NCBI GenBank assembly: GCA_021397835.1
Contig: JAJFZO010000230.1
Span: forward strand, 4,954,001 to 5,018,000
Length of the DNA: 64,000 nt
Direction: 5' to 3'
Origin: Moringa oleifera
Taxonomy: Eukaryota > Streptophyta > Magnoliopsida > Brassicales > Moringaceae
This document shows positions 23,504 through 36,600 of this stretch, piece after piece. The notes under the pieces are model-generated. The model was not told the DNA's origin, made no database searches, and saw only the letters and a program-made list of their open reading frames with translations. The position numbers and the translations under genes were made by a program. Position 1 is the stretch's first letter, and every line of letters starts with the position of its first letter.

Positions 23504-23665
23504 ATGCACAAGTTGTTCGAGTGTTTGTTGTCTTCTGGAGATATCGGAATTCTAGAATGTTCAGAAACAAAGCTTGTTCCATGCTTTATGTTGGCTTTGG
23601 TCTGTGGCTTGTGCATGATAGAGCTGAACACCATCTGCTCAGGCACAACACTCATCCATTTCTAA
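23504..23665 (+). other. Candidate upstream ORF in the SEU leader (53 codons)
   Basis: If the leader intron ends at the GATACAG acceptor (23499), the first AUG of exon 2 is only 4 nt into the exon and opens a 53-codon frame ending at TAA 23663-23665. It begins MHKLFECLLSSGD and is Cys-rich, with a hydrophobic centre. A second AUG frame (23557-23754) overlaps it. If instead the acceptor near 23790 is used, both vanish, so splicing would decide whether SEU translation is buffered by a uORF. Confidence 0.35.
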
Positions 23666-23840
23666 AGGTGCACAACAAGGACTTCCAAGCCTTTGGCCTG
23701 GGAAATGGGGCTGAAATGCTAACTGGCTTAAGTTCCATGCTTCTTTTTGTGTAACTATAGTTTGTTGGATTTCGTCTATGTTGTTTTAGGTAGTAATTCT
23801 ACTTTGAAGATTGATTTCTAGACTCTGATTCTTGGAAAAA

Positions 23841-26800
23841 ATGGTACCCTCTGGGCCACCCACCCCGATTGGTGGTACCCAGTCTGTTTCACCTTCACTC
23901 TTGCGGTCAAATTCTGGAATGTTAGGAACCCAAGGTGGTGCACTGCCGTCCCAGCCAGCATTCGCTTCACTTGTATCACCACGTACTCAGTTTAGTAACA
24001 TAAATATGCTTGGTAATGTACCCAATGTCTCTTCTCTTCTTAACCAGTCTTTTGGTAATGGGGTTCCCAATTCAGGGCTTTCTGGTCCTGGGAATAGTCA
24101 GCGTGGAGGTATTGATACCGGGGCTGAGTCAGATCCTCTTTCTAATGTTGGTAATGGAATGGGTTTTAGTACCCCATCATCCTACGTTCCTTCAAACATG
24201 GTGAACCCTGGTTCATCAGGGCAAATTCAGGGTCAGCAATTTTCAACCCCTGGCAGCCAGCTGTTGCCAGAACAGTCGTCCCAACAACTTGAGTCTCAGA
24301 ACTTCCAGCACGGCCAGCAGCCAATGCAACAGTTCTCTTCCCCTCACAACAGCCAGCAGGTGCAGCAGCAACAACAATTTCAATCAATCCGAGGAGGGCT
24401 AGCTGGTGTTGGACCTGTCAAGTTGGAGCCACAGGTAACCAATGATCAACATGGGCAGCAGCAGCAGCAGCAACCACAATTGCAATCATTGAGAAATCTT
24501 GGTCCAGTGAAATTAGAACCACAGCAAATCCAAACTATGAGAAGCTTGGCACCAGTGAAGATGGAACCCCAGCACTCAGAGCAATCATTGTTTCTCCATC
24601 AACAGCAACAGCAGCAACAGCAGCAGCAGCAGCATCAACAGCAGTTTCTCCATATGTCACGACAATCTTCTCAGGCAGCTGCTGTGCAAATTAATCTTTT
24701 ACACCAACAAAGATTCCTGCAGATACAACAACAGCAGCAGCAACTTTTGAAAGCAATGCCTCAGCAACGTCCCCAATTACCTCAGCAGTTTCAGCAGCAG
24801 AATTTGCCTTTGAGACCACCTTTGAAACCTGTTTATGAACCTGGAATGTGTGCCCGGCGTTTGACACATTATATGTATCAGCAACAACACAGACCTGAAG
24901 TAAGCTGTTCTTAGTATGATCAACATCGTTTTTAGCATGTTTGCTCCCGTTATGATTAATAATTCATGTTCTTAATGTAGGACAACAACATTGAGTTCTG
25001 GAGAAAATTTGTTGCTGAATACTTTGCTCCCAATGCCAAAAAGAAATGGTGTGTTTCTATGTACGGAAGTGGCAGGCAAACGACTGGAGTTTTCCCTCAG
25101 GTCTGCTGCCTCAGAGAACTTACTGATCGTTAAATGATTACAAAATGTCCAAAAGTCCTCTTGATCTCATCTTTCTTGGTGCCTTTGTTTGGTAGTCTAT
25201 CATCTATGCTGTCTTCTCAAAGTTGTCTGAAGTTCTTTGTTTCACTTTGAATTCACGCTTGTTAATATTACAGGATGCATGGCACTGTGAGATATGTAAT
25301 CGAAAGCCAGGCCGTGGCTTTGGTATGTTGTCATTTCGTCGAACTTTTTATGTTGATTCTTGGTGTGGATAGGTTGTTCCTTGTGATGTTTCTGTGATAC
25401 AATTGATTCACTTCATAACTTTATTTGATTTTCTCCTGGTATTTCCAGAAGCAACTGTGGAGGTTCTTCCCAGGCTTTTTAAAATCAAGTATGAAAGTGG
25501 TACTTTAGAAGAACTTCTCTATGTTGACATGCCCAGAGAGTATCAGAATTCATCTGGTCAAATTGTCCTGGACTATGCAAAAGCAATACAGGAAAGTGTT
25601 TTTGAGCAACTTCGCGTTGTTCGTGATGGTCAACTCCGGATAGTTTTTTCTCCCGATCTCAAGGTTATACATATAACAAAGACTTTTCTCTTGAGGCCTT
25701 ATTGTTGGGTAATCCTGTCTCTTTATCCTATCAATCTGATATTTGTGCCCCTTTTAGATATGCTCTTGGGAATTTTGTGCTCGGCGTCATGAAGAGCTTA
25801 TCCCAAGAAGATTGTTGATACCTCAGGTAATTGATTATGCAATTCCACTTTATAGTATGAAAAGCTTTTCTCTGCCAATGTTGACTCCTGATCAAAATTT
25901 GTTTTGATTGGAACCTCTGGTCATAGTTGGCTGAGGTAGTATAATGATGTGTTTTATCTTGTTCAGCAATGGTTAATCTTTTGTGAAAATAAAATATATG
26001 CTCTGGAGAAGGAGATTAAGTAGCGTAGTATTATCAATCTGTTCAGAGATCATGGTAGTTCTTGCAAATTCTCTGTAAGAAACTGATGGAGTATTGAGAG
26101 TTCTATTCACTGTGATCTTTATCCCTGGCTGATAAGACAAGACTACTTGGAGAAACTACTTTTAATTTTTACTTTTTCATATGATGTAAATGAAATTGTC
26201 TTAGCTATTTTATCCTGTACTTTGTAGCTTCATGCTACTGCTGCGTGATGTTATATTGAAATTAGTTGCTCTCCAATATCTTTTGTCTCCCTTTACAACT
26301 TTCAACATGTGACGTTGTACGCTTTTTAATGTTTAATGAATGCAAAATAGTTGCTGTCAGTAGGATGAATTGAGTGAGTTCCGCACCATGAAGTTTGTTT
26401 GATACACATCATTTAGTTAGCTGTGGCGATAAGTTCATTAAGAGGTGATTTGATTTTAGTTGATAGGCTATAAATCTAATCATTATTTCCCTGTACCAAT
26501 CATGTTTGTCTGACTGTTGCATTGCTTTCTGCAGGTTAGTCAACTTGGTGCTGCAGCTCAAAAATACCAGGCAGCTACTCAAAACGCAGCATCTAATGTG
26601 TCTGTTCCTGATCTACAAACTAATTGTAATATGTGAGTCCTTTTCTGTTACGTTTGCTATGGTGATTATACTTCCTTGTCTTAAAGTTGTGCTTTAACTT
26701 TTGTTCTCAGAATAAGTTGGTGCTTAAGGGTTTTTTTTGTTTAATGTTCTTTTGAATATTTTATTTTTCTGGATGAAGATAGCCCCCCCCCCCCCCTCCC

Positions 26801-29800
26801 CCCCCGGCGCCAAAAAAAAAAAAAAACAATAATGTACACTGTGTTGTTTACTTAATGGTACTGTTGATACTGATAATGGTAGTGCTGTTGTCTTTTGTGT
26901 TTGAGCTACTTTCCTGAATGGTAAACTATATATATATATATATATATACATTTTAGCTATAACTATGAATTGCCTGCATTTATTTTATCTTACAAGATCA
27001 ATTAAGATGAAACTGGGAAAACATTTTACTTTTTTTCGCAAGTTTATAGAAGTTAAACTCACCATGTTTCTTCTTAACTTTGTCAGGCTTGTATAACATA
27101 GGAGATTGCTTTTGTTAAATTCTCTTTCTTTAGGGGCGTCTGGCTTCGTTTCTTGAGCACAGTTTCATCTGTAGGACATCTCTAATCTTCTGGATATATC
27201 ATGGTGCTTTTAATAGTGTGGGAATTTCAATGTGTTTGCATGTCTTGTACAGTATACTGTGTGATTGACTTTCTTTTGCCTTGTAACATTTGCCTTGTAA
27301 TGCCTTATTGATTTCTGATGGGGTATTATGCTTCAGGTTTGTTGCATCAGCTAGGCAATTGGCAAAAGCCCTGGAAGTTCCGTTGGTAAATGACTTGGGA
27401 TATACTAAAAGATATGTACGGTGCCTTCAGGTGATGTGCTATACCCTTGCAGTCAACGAGGCATTGTTATTCAGTAGTTGGCCCTTGCAGTTATCTTCTA
27501 CATTCACTAATATTTAGGATTTGGTGTATAGAAAAATTGCAAATTTCTTGAGACTCTGTTTATATGTCATATTTGCAATGAACTATGTATTTCATGCTCT
27601 CATATATAATGTAGGACACCTTTTAAGATTTGCAATATTTTGTCAATTATGGTGAGATGCTTTCTGCCCCTCTGCTTTCATGGATGAGATTGTTCAGTAG
27701 TTTTGCTCTTTCCCTGTTTGCTTATAGCAATTTTGATGTGGATAACATGTTGGCAAATGATTTTTATACTCTGTTCCATTATCAGTCCTTTAGTGTGATT
27801 TCTTGATGAAATCTTCTGTTTAATAGCTTTGCAAAAAGAATGTAATGTTCCTGTTTAAAATTTGATTGTACTACCCTGCTGGTTAAAACTTTTTCTGTGC
27901 CAGATTTTGATGATGACGTTTACTATGTTTTGGTTTGATCTGGTTTTCCTCAGCATTCGAAGGCATTATGATAGATTGGGTAGGATTTGCTCTCCATTTC
28001 AGTTTGGTAGTTTATTGAAATGGCTGCCTTTGGAATCCAGCAGCCTAAATTTTCTTTACTATTTGAGTTTTCTCTTGAAGTGTCCTCTGCTTGAATGGTT
28101 CCGGTGGTTCTTTATTAAAAACTTTGTCTGGATGCAGGCCTGAGCCATTGCTGTATTGAAAAAAGTTTGTCTGGATGCAGGCCTGAGCCATTGCTGTATT
28201 GAAAAAGTTTTGTGTGTTGTGTGTGTCTATAAAAGACCTCTGATATGATACAGTTTCATGTTGGAGTTCTTGTGCCTGCAATTTGCTTCATGCATTAAAT
28301 TGATTACAAATGATTTACAGTTCATTTTATGGACTGTCTTCATCAAGATTGCATATTGCAAAACAGTAATGCTATGGAAAACAAGAGGCAAATGATGGTT
28401 CTTTATGAGGTTCTTTTCATGAGAAATAGGCTGCAGGTTTTTTTTTTTTTTTTTTAAATAAGCCTGATTGACGACTGCAATTATTTTGCTAATCTATCTT
28501 GGGTGTTTTGCAGATATCAGAAGTGGTCAATAGCATGAAGGACTTGATTGATTACAGCCGAGAAACAGGGACTGGACCTATTGGTATGTTATACTCACAT
28601 GTTTTTTCCCCCCTAAAGATACATTACTCACATTTATTTTCATTTTTCTTGTCTTTGAAAGTGGAAAACTTTTAAAGTTTCATGTTTGTCATTTCTATTA
28701 AGCCACTATACGATATCAGTTGCATGGAGGCCTGTGCCCAGTTAGACTTTGAAATATGATTGCCATGGATATGGCGGAAAAAATGTCTGCTATTTGTGGA
28801 CAGTGAATGTCTATTATCTGTGTCTGCCTCTGTCCTACAGTGTTTGATTAATGAAATAAGACAAATAATTGGCATAACTCATTCATGTTTCATCCGTTGA
28901 TCTTTCTTATGTGACATTATGTTTCTTCTCTACATTATTGAAAGTGGGAAATTATATGGGTTACCTGGCCTAGACCTTATTTTACTTGAATGATAGGAGT
29001 GGGATTTCTTCAATTTCTTGTGTTCACTGGAGCCATGTTTCTGCATGGATGATGCAATAATGCAAATGGATCTGTTGATGATGAGATAGTGAAGGAATTA
29101 CACATTCATTTATTGTATGCATCAAGATGTATTCGCACTATTTGCATATCATGATTGGGATTTGTATATTCATTCATTGAACATCTCAGGGTGTACTCTT
29201 CACTATCTTTAATGCAATAGAAAAAAGATGGACTCACTATCTTCAGCAGTGATAGGGGGCTAAAGAGTGAAAGGGATGTTAAGAGTTTTGGGACTGATCA
29301 GGTCTCTTAAGAAGGTTAGTACTACTTTGAGTGCACAGGATGCTAGGCAATGAGGGAGCCTTTCAGGTAATCTCTGTTTTTAACTTGGTCCTAGCAATGG
29401 CTAAAGATTCCGATGCCTTTCCTAACATGTTGGGAATGGGGATAGGATGGTGATTGATGCATGAAGGATGAGGAGATTGACAATTGAATTTGACAGGATT
29501 CTTGAGACAAAGTTTGTTGGGGATTGAAAGAATGGAACAGCTGGAGCAACTGATGCTGCTATTGATGATTTTACAGATTAGATCTTTAGTGGATAGATAA
29601 TTGATGGTATTTGTCTGGTTGACACAAAAAGTGACATTAACACACGTTCCTCTTGAAATTGGTAATGGAAGGGAGATGAGTTCTGTAACTTGCAGGTTCT
29701 AATTAAGGATATAATGTACTATGCAGGATGACAATGTAATGAGTTGGTATATGTTACATCAGTCTTTGTGTTGTAAGTGAAAGATGAGGAATTGGAAAGA

Positions 29801-32018
29801 CTAGAAATATCTGTCATCACTTTTTCTTAGTTTGTATTACCCAGTTTGCTAGAATGCAGAATAGTGGATAGTTTTTCCTTTGTAGTGTTTCTTTCTTACC
29901 CTGTTACCATTCGGGATAAATTGAGTGAAACTCAAGTACAATGTAACATGATAATATTTCTAGCTTCAAGGATGTTTCGATTTGTATTACATTTTCTAGA
30001 CACTGTTCAATTCCTTTGCTCCTATACCTGAACCATGTCTTTGCCCTCCTGTTGTTCTTGGCACCTCTGGTTTCAATGGTGTTCTTTTAAGAATTAAATA
30101 GGCTTAACTTTCATGGATGTTTCTGGGTCATCTGAGGAAAAATGGCTTGGATGAATATTTGGGATTTGGAAGATTTCTTGCTTTTTTGGTGGCAATGTTG
30201 TTGGTTACTGGCAAAATGCCTTTGACCACTCAATAGATGTAGAGAATAATTTTAATTTATGGAAATCTATTTTTATTTTATCCCTGTATTGAGCAACTGT
30301 AGAGGCATCTGCTGTTGCAGAACTAAAGAGGGGGCCTGACTTGAAGCACTAATTTCTCTCTTTCTTTCTCCATGTTCTTGTCATTCTCCTATCCTACCCA
30401 CAAATCTTGCCAATGTTCCATTTTTGTTATCTTTTGTTTTAAACTTAAATCATTGATCTTCAGAATTATGTCCAAGTTGCTCCCTGCAGTCTATGTTGGA
30501 TACTATTGCAGTAAGTTGGAAAGATGATTGTTGACAGGAGAAAAGATAGGATAAGAAACTAGTTTATTTCTGAAAAAGGCAAAGTTGGCCTGAATAGAAG
30601 ATGAATTGTGGGAAGGGTGTCTTACATGTTTCTTGCATGTGCACTGTATGCTTAAGGATGCACTGGTGTGCCTGTGTGACTTGTGCCAAGTGGATGGTCT
30701 ACAGAGGGAGAAGGGTGGACTGAAGATTATTTGGTCTGGGGTAGTTAAAAGATTAATCTGGAAGAATCTTAATGGAGGATACAGTTATGTACAGTAGTTT
30801 AGCAAGCAGATTGGAGAAAAGTGGTCCATTTAGGCAACTCCGACTAGCTCAGAAGGCTTAGTTTAGTAATGAGCTAAGATGTTCCCTGTCATGGTCACAT
30901 GATAAACATTTGACCATCTCATTGCTATTAATATTAGAAAGAATATAAATAACTAGATATTTCTATTTCTGGTTGTGCATGTAACAGCATCACTTCCATA
31001 TTGATTTCAGAAGTATATTTAATATGACTGGTGCCTCATGTTTCTCTTGTTCTTTTCTTTGGTCCCAGAGAGTTTGTCCAAGTTCCCTAGGAGGACAGGA
31101 GCTTCTGGGCTTCAGGGGCAAGCTCAACAACCCGATGAACACCTACAGCAGCAGCAGCAGCATCAAACAATGACACAGAATCCCAACAGTGATCAAGGCT
31201 CTGTCCAGGCTGCCGCAATGCAGCTTGCTGCTAGCAATGGTGTGGCTGGTGTAAATAATTCCCTTAATACAGCATCTGCATCTACTTCTGCCAGCACTAT
31301 TGCCGGGCTTCTCCACCAGAATTCCATGAACTCTAGGCAGCAAAATTCTGTCAATAATGCAAGTAGTCCCTATGGAGGAAATTCTGTTCAGATGCCATCT
31401 CCTGGTTCCTCAAGTAATCTTGCGCAGGCCCAACCAAATCCGTCCCAATTTCAGTCACCAACACCCCCCTCATCTAACAATCCCTCCCAGACATCTCACA
31501 GTGGCCTAGCATCTGCCAATCACATGAGTTCTGCAAACTCGCCGGCAAACATGACAATGCAACAGCCAGCTCCTTCGGGTGATGCAGACCCAAGTGAGTC
31601 ACAAAGCTCTGTTCAGAAAATCTTTCATGAAATGATGTCCAACCAACTTAATGGTGCGGGAGGTGTTGGTTCTTTTGGGAATGATGTGAAGAATGTGAAT
31701 GGGATGGTAACATCAAATAATACAGTTCTACATGTTGGCAATACAATGGTGGGGAATGGTGCAGTCAGCAATAATACAGGTATTGGGACTGCTGGGTTTG
31801 GCACATTAGGTGGGGGGCTTGGCCAGTCTGCTGCAGTCAATGGAATCAGGGCTGCAATGGGTGGTAACTCCATTATGAATGGAAGGGTAGGCATTGCCTC
31901 AATGGCTCGAGAACAGAGTTTGAGTCATCAACAAGAGTTGGGAAACCAATTGCTGGGTGGGCTAGGAGCTGTCAATGGTTTTAATAATCTTCAATTTGAT
32001 TGGAGACCATCCCCATGA
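23841..32018 (+). CDS. SEU: Transcriptional co-repressor SEUSS
   Basis: Nine coding exons: 23841-24899, 24981-25100, 25274-25322, 25449-25663, 25758-25826, 26535-26632, 27337-27430, 28514-28583, 31069-32018. They join in frame to 907 codons with GT-AG borders throughout. The ATG at 23841 opens MVPSGPPTPIGG, the conserved SEU start. Residues about 130-340 are Gln-rich with long Q runs. Residues about 354-592 form the LIM-binding (LDB1-like) domain, with FWRKFVAEYFAPNAKK, VFPQDAWHCEICNRKPGRGF and LGYTKRYVRCLQ. The C-terminal third is Ser/Asn/Gly-rich and ends near LGAVNGFNNLQFDW. In Arabidopsis SEU is a nuclear adaptor that joins LEUNIG to MADS-box and other factors to repress AGAMOUS and acts in floral and ovule patterning. 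The last intron is long (2.5 kb). Identity is very secure; the function is by homology. Confidence 0.97.
26783..26826 (+). repeat. C-run / A-run low-complexity block in SEU intron 6
   Basis: C14, T, C8, GGCGCC and A15 follow one another within 44 bases. It is far from any splice site. A similar but shorter C run lies in the SEU 3' region near 32449. Such runs are prone to sequencing error. Confidence 0.85.
28123..28208 (+). repeat. 43-bp tandem duplication in SEU intron 7
   Basis: Two nearly identical 43-bp copies, each containing GTCTGGATGCAGGCCTGAGC, adjoin head to tail. Each includes a CAG|G step that could act as a cryptic acceptor, but the following bases are not in frame with SEU homology. 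Confidence 0.85.
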
Positions 32019-33361
32019 TGGCATCTACCTACTGTGATGGTGTTCCAGTTCTTGCCTTTTCTATGCTGCTGATTATGCAGCATGAGAGTTGGCACAATTG
32101 CCCGTGGCCCTGTGCACAGATGGTGGTACAGAGTATAATAGTTTCAGGGCCATTCTCCCCCTTTGTACTAGATCCAGGAAAGTAAAACATATAGCATAGC
32201 GTTCTATCAATGAAATGTTAAATCATCTGAGTTGCTTCATCTTCTTATTGTTTCTGCGCTTTAACATTCAATATGGCAGCTTACCATATTAAATAGCGTT
32301 GAAAGATGCTCTGGCCGAGTGTTGGAGCTTTCTCGTGCATTTCCTCATCCTTTTTTAGGAAAAGAATCTGTCAACTAGCAGATTGTGTTTTCCTTCTCAC
32401 AAGGTGTCTGTGTCTGTATATCTATGGATTGTCTGTAGGTGGCCTTTCCCCCCCCCCCCTCCTGGATGCAGTCTCAGCGGCGCCTTCAAAACTGTTTGAT
32501 AGATCAATCTGAGACATATTTTTGATGTTCAAACTAGACAGGAGTGAGAACTGTTTTCCTTGGTGGCAGTGTCAAAGCTCCTTCACTTACCCGGATGGAG
32601 GCCTTCTTTAGTTCATTTTAGGGCTACTGTGAGTTGGGTTTGCTTTGGAATTCCCTAATTGGGTAGGCGTCTTCAGCTTCTGGTACTGTAATATGCTTAA
32701 AAGTTTTGAGGTACATGCCCTTTTTCTCATTATTTATATAGTACTAGCTTTAAGGGCATTGTTATATCCATACGATAAATTGAGTTTCTTCACCGGACTT
32801 GTATGCAGCTTGTTGCTCCCTTCTATTCCTCTTTTCCTGGTTGCTTTAAGATCACAAACACTATTTTGTGACAATTACTGAGTTAACTGGCTATAGTTTC
32901 AGCCTGACGGAAACTATTAATTCGAAGTGATCTATAGATGTTAAAAATCCCCTCTGCCATTACTTTTGACAACATGGTCTGATGTTGGAGCTCTCAGCAG
33001 ATTTCCCTAGTTAAATATGCATGCAATGGATTCTTTTCAATATTGGCCTTCTTTTATCACATCCTCTTGCCCTTCAAAACAAAATGTCAAATCTGTTACT
33101 CTTCAGGTCCATTTTACACAGAAATGCAAGAAAACTCCTCTCCATTGTCAATGTTTGTCATTTTCCTACAACACAAGGAGCCACGTTTCTCACAAATTAA
33201 ATCTGGGCATATCCTTATGGCATCCACAAATTGAAGAAAAACTGTAGTTCACAGTGATATTTACATATTGAACCAAGTGAAGTAATCCTGATAGTCGGCA
33301 TTTGAATAAATGATATTAAACAGGCATGAAACACAATTACACAGCTGTTTTCAAATTAAAT
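32019..33361. other. Convergent 3' region between SEU and TRX m
   Basis: Holds the 3' untranslated regions of the two convergent genes. The SEU side is GC-balanced through about 32600 and includes a C run near 32449-32459. Open frames here are short and without domains. No other gene seen. Confidence 0.5.
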
Positions 33362-34042
33362 TCAGCTCTCTAAATATTTGTCTATGGTAGCCGACAAGGT
33401 AGACTTGGGCACAGCACCGATGACACTCTCTTTCTTCTCTCCGTTCTTGAAGAACAGCACAGTCGGTATGCTCCTGATTCCATACTTTGCAGCAATGTTC
33501 GGGCATTCGTCGGTGTTGACCTTGTAGCAAGCAATCTTCCCGGAATACTCCTTTGCCAGTTCATCGATCACCGGAGCAATCATTCTGCATGGTCCACACC
33601 ACGGTGCCCAAAACTCCACCAGAACTGGGTTCTCCTTCGCAATCACAAGGCTGTCCCAGCTAGAATCTGTCACTGCTTTGACTGCCAGTTTCATAGAAAT
33701 GGCTCACTACCCAGAAGAATTTAAGCCATATCATGTCTGGTTTATATCTTAAATCAAGCAAACAGCAAGCTTTGATTCTTTTTAAAAATGGGTAGAGGAG
33801 AGCTTACCTTCATCTACAGCTTCACCAGCTTTGCAGACGATCCGAGCATTTTGGGTTCTGGTTTTGAAAGACTGAGCAAAGCATGAAGAAGAAGATGAAG
33901 TGAAGGATAATTTGGATCCATTCAGTCTCTTACATGTCGGCAAATGAAGCTTCTTTACAGAAGAAGATGGATGGCAACACTGCAGCATCCCAGCTCTAGC
34001 AGTACCCATTGTGCTTATCTGAAAGCAGTTCTCCAAAGCCAT
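33362..34042 (-). CDS. TRXM: Chloroplast m-type thioredoxin
   Basis: Two exons on minus, 34042-33808 and 33702-33362, give 191 aa. Residues 1 to about 70 are Ser/Arg-rich with few acids, a typical chloroplast transit peptide (start [10 protein letters not shown]). The thioredoxin fold follows: [13 protein letters not shown] with active-site Cys114 and Cys117, [30 protein letters not shown] with the cis-proline at 158, and the m-type signature [20 protein letters not shown]. It is a stromal disulfide reductase, reduced by ferredoxin-thioredoxin reductase, that regulates photosynthetic and redox enzymes in light. The frame requires the intron to end in GAG at 33703-33705; the more usual TAG 4 nt earlier would shift the frame. 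The m class is secure; which paralogue (m1/m2/m4) is not. Confidence 0.95.
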
Positions 34043-34439
34043 TTTCCCTTCTCTCTTGCAGAGAAAAAAAAAATTGTGCTTAAATTTCGTTTAAGGATGA
34101 GAAGCAGAAGATGTGGTGTCAATTCCGTCTGGCAAGAGTGATTTTTCCTATTTTCCTTTCCTTTAAATTCTTTGAAGGTTTTCTGATTTTAGTTACAGAA
34201 GTGGATATCTTCAGGAAAAATATGAGGTGCTGAGAGGGCAGAAACTCTTGTGGACAATATTTTATTGTAGCCAACCATTTAACAAAGAAAAGCAAAAAGG
34301 ACGCAAGATTTTGGTTTGCTACAGAGAGGTCTCTCATTGGTTGACCATAAACTCCTCATCCACTAACAAGGTTTTTTTTTAGTTGCCTCTATTAAGAGAA
34401 GGCCTACATTTCTCGGCTTTAATTGAATATCAGACCTTT

Positions 34440-36600
34440 AACAAAAATTTTTAAAACTGTGGAGTATTTTTAGTATTAAATTATTTTTATATCATCATAT
34501 TCATATTTTTGTGTAAAAATTATATAAATTTTGATGTTTATTTTATGTATTAATTAAAATTTTATTTTTAAAAAATAATAAATTAAACTTTAATTTATCA
34601 ATTAAAAAAAATAAATTCTATAAAAAAAATCAGTGAGAATATTCAAATTAAAAGTCTTATACAATGAATTTTGACTTAAACTTTTTATAAATATAAAAAA
34701 AATTAAATTATTGTCACAAAAAAATTTAAACTTTTTTAAGTATTAATAATAATAATAATAATATATTAAAATTTAGACAATCAAAAATAAAAAAATTTCA
34801 AAAATAAATTTTAAACAAAAAATATTTAAAATTAAGAAATAAATTTAAAAATAAATAAATAATTCATTTGAGTAATTTTTTAAGCATTTCTTATTGATAC
34901 ACATTTTTTTGTTATTATACTTTCAAAAATATTTTAATTATCTAAGATAAAATCATCTTGAATGAAGGAGATGAGTTGAGCTAAAATGAACTTAGTCAAA
35001 ACGAATTACAAATAAGAAATTAAAAAGATAAATGTTATTTTAAACTTTAGATTTTGCACTTTCTTTTAATCGATCTTAATTTTTAGAACAGCTTCAAATA
35101 AGTCTTTATTTATTTATTTTTTTAAAAAATTAGACTTTGATAAAAATAATTTTAAAAAAATAATAGTATTTTCGTTGTTGAAATGCTAAAAAGATTATTC
35201 AAATAAATTTTAGTTTTCATTTTGATTTCATCTTTCAAATTTGAATAATTTTTGATTCATGAGTTATTTTTCATGAATTTTTTAATAACATAAATTTTTG
35301 TAAAAAATATTTTCAGTATCCAAAAAATTTTGAATTTTTTTTTTTTGTGATCGTATATGGAAATTTTTTTACATCATTAATAAATTTAAGTCAAACTTTG
35401 TTGTAAAAGATTTTTAATTTGAATATCTTTGATTTTTAAATTTTTTTAATAAAATTTAATTTAATTTAAATATATTATGATTTATGTAGAGATGGTTAAA
35501 AGCCAATGTTTGATAGAGAATAAGTATTATGGTTTTAAATGATATTTATACTAAATTAAAAAGATATAATTAAAGTATAATTCTTTTTAAAGATAAAAGA
35601 TATTTTAAACTTGAGTTTTACCTTTTCTTTCTAATCAAATATTGACTTTTAAATTATTTTTTAAAAAATATTAACATATTAATTTGATCTAAATTGGATC
35701 TTGATGAAAGTGATTATGAAAATTAACGGTATTTTTATTATTGAAATGCTTAAAAATTACTTAACTAAATTTAACATTTTATTTTTATTTTATTTTTAAA
35801 TATGAATAATTTTTGATTAACAAGTCATTTTTATGCATTTTTAAAATTTTTTGATAATATAAAATTTTTTAAAAATTTTAGTTCTAAAAATGTTTTGTTT
35901 TTATTTTTTTACAATGGTAGATTAAATTTTTTTTTGTATTTATAAAAAATTTTAAGTCAAAATTTTATTATAAAAGATTTTTAATCTAAATATTTTTAAC
36001 TTTTTTGATAGAGTTAAATTTAATCTAAATTAATAAATCATGGTTTTTTTGGAGATGTTTTAATAATGAAGTGTTTGACTAGAAAAAAAATAAAACCCAG
36101 GATTTCAAATGATTTTTACCTTTTTTTAAAATATAACAAGCATAAAAGATATTTTTATTTTTTCTAATATAATTATTTGGAAGCTTAATATAGATGTCTG
36201 AACATTAAGATTTGAGCAGTCTTTTAAAGGTTAAATATCATAATAAATTATTTACTATTTATCTTTTTAATTAAAACTTTATAATTTTTTAAATTCCTTT
36301 TACATATAAATTTTTAATTTAGTTCAAATTAAAACTTACCTTTAATTTTTTTAAATTAGAGATTGTTTTTATAATGAATTTTTGATTTGAAAATTGTTGC
36401 GATAATTCTCTTACTACCATCATAAAAAAATTATTTTTTAAACTTTTATAAATATTTTTTATGAAATTTTTTATGGTGTATCAGTATCCAAAGATTCTGA
36501 TTTTTTTTTTGTCATGATATTTGAGTACTTTTAAAAAAAAATTAGTTAAAATTCATTAAAGAAAATTCATAATTTCTATAGTTTTTTTTAAAATTAAAAT
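34440..36600. repeat. Cluster of dispersed AT-rich repeat copies in both orientations
   Basis: A minus-type copy lies at about 34600-34870 and plus-type copies at about 35030-35480 and 35580-36020, with a further partial one near 36280-36600. The two main plus-type copies align over about 450 bp: a TTTAAACTT(T/G)AG start, CTTTTCTTT.TAATC, a block of about 60 bp ending TTATTGAAATGCT, TTTGAATAATTTTTGATT and a TTTTTTGTGATCG-like end. Opposite copies could fold into a large hairpin. No coding signal. Nature unknown; a MITE or a derivative of a larger AT-rich transposon is possible. Confidence 0.45.

Noticed and set aside
24166..24387. Minus-strand open frame within SEU exon 1
   Set aside because: It is the antisense of the Gln-rich coding region.
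31625..31894. Minus-strand open frame within the last SEU exon
   Set aside because: It is a shadow of the SEU coding exon, with a Pro/Leu-biased composition and no homology.
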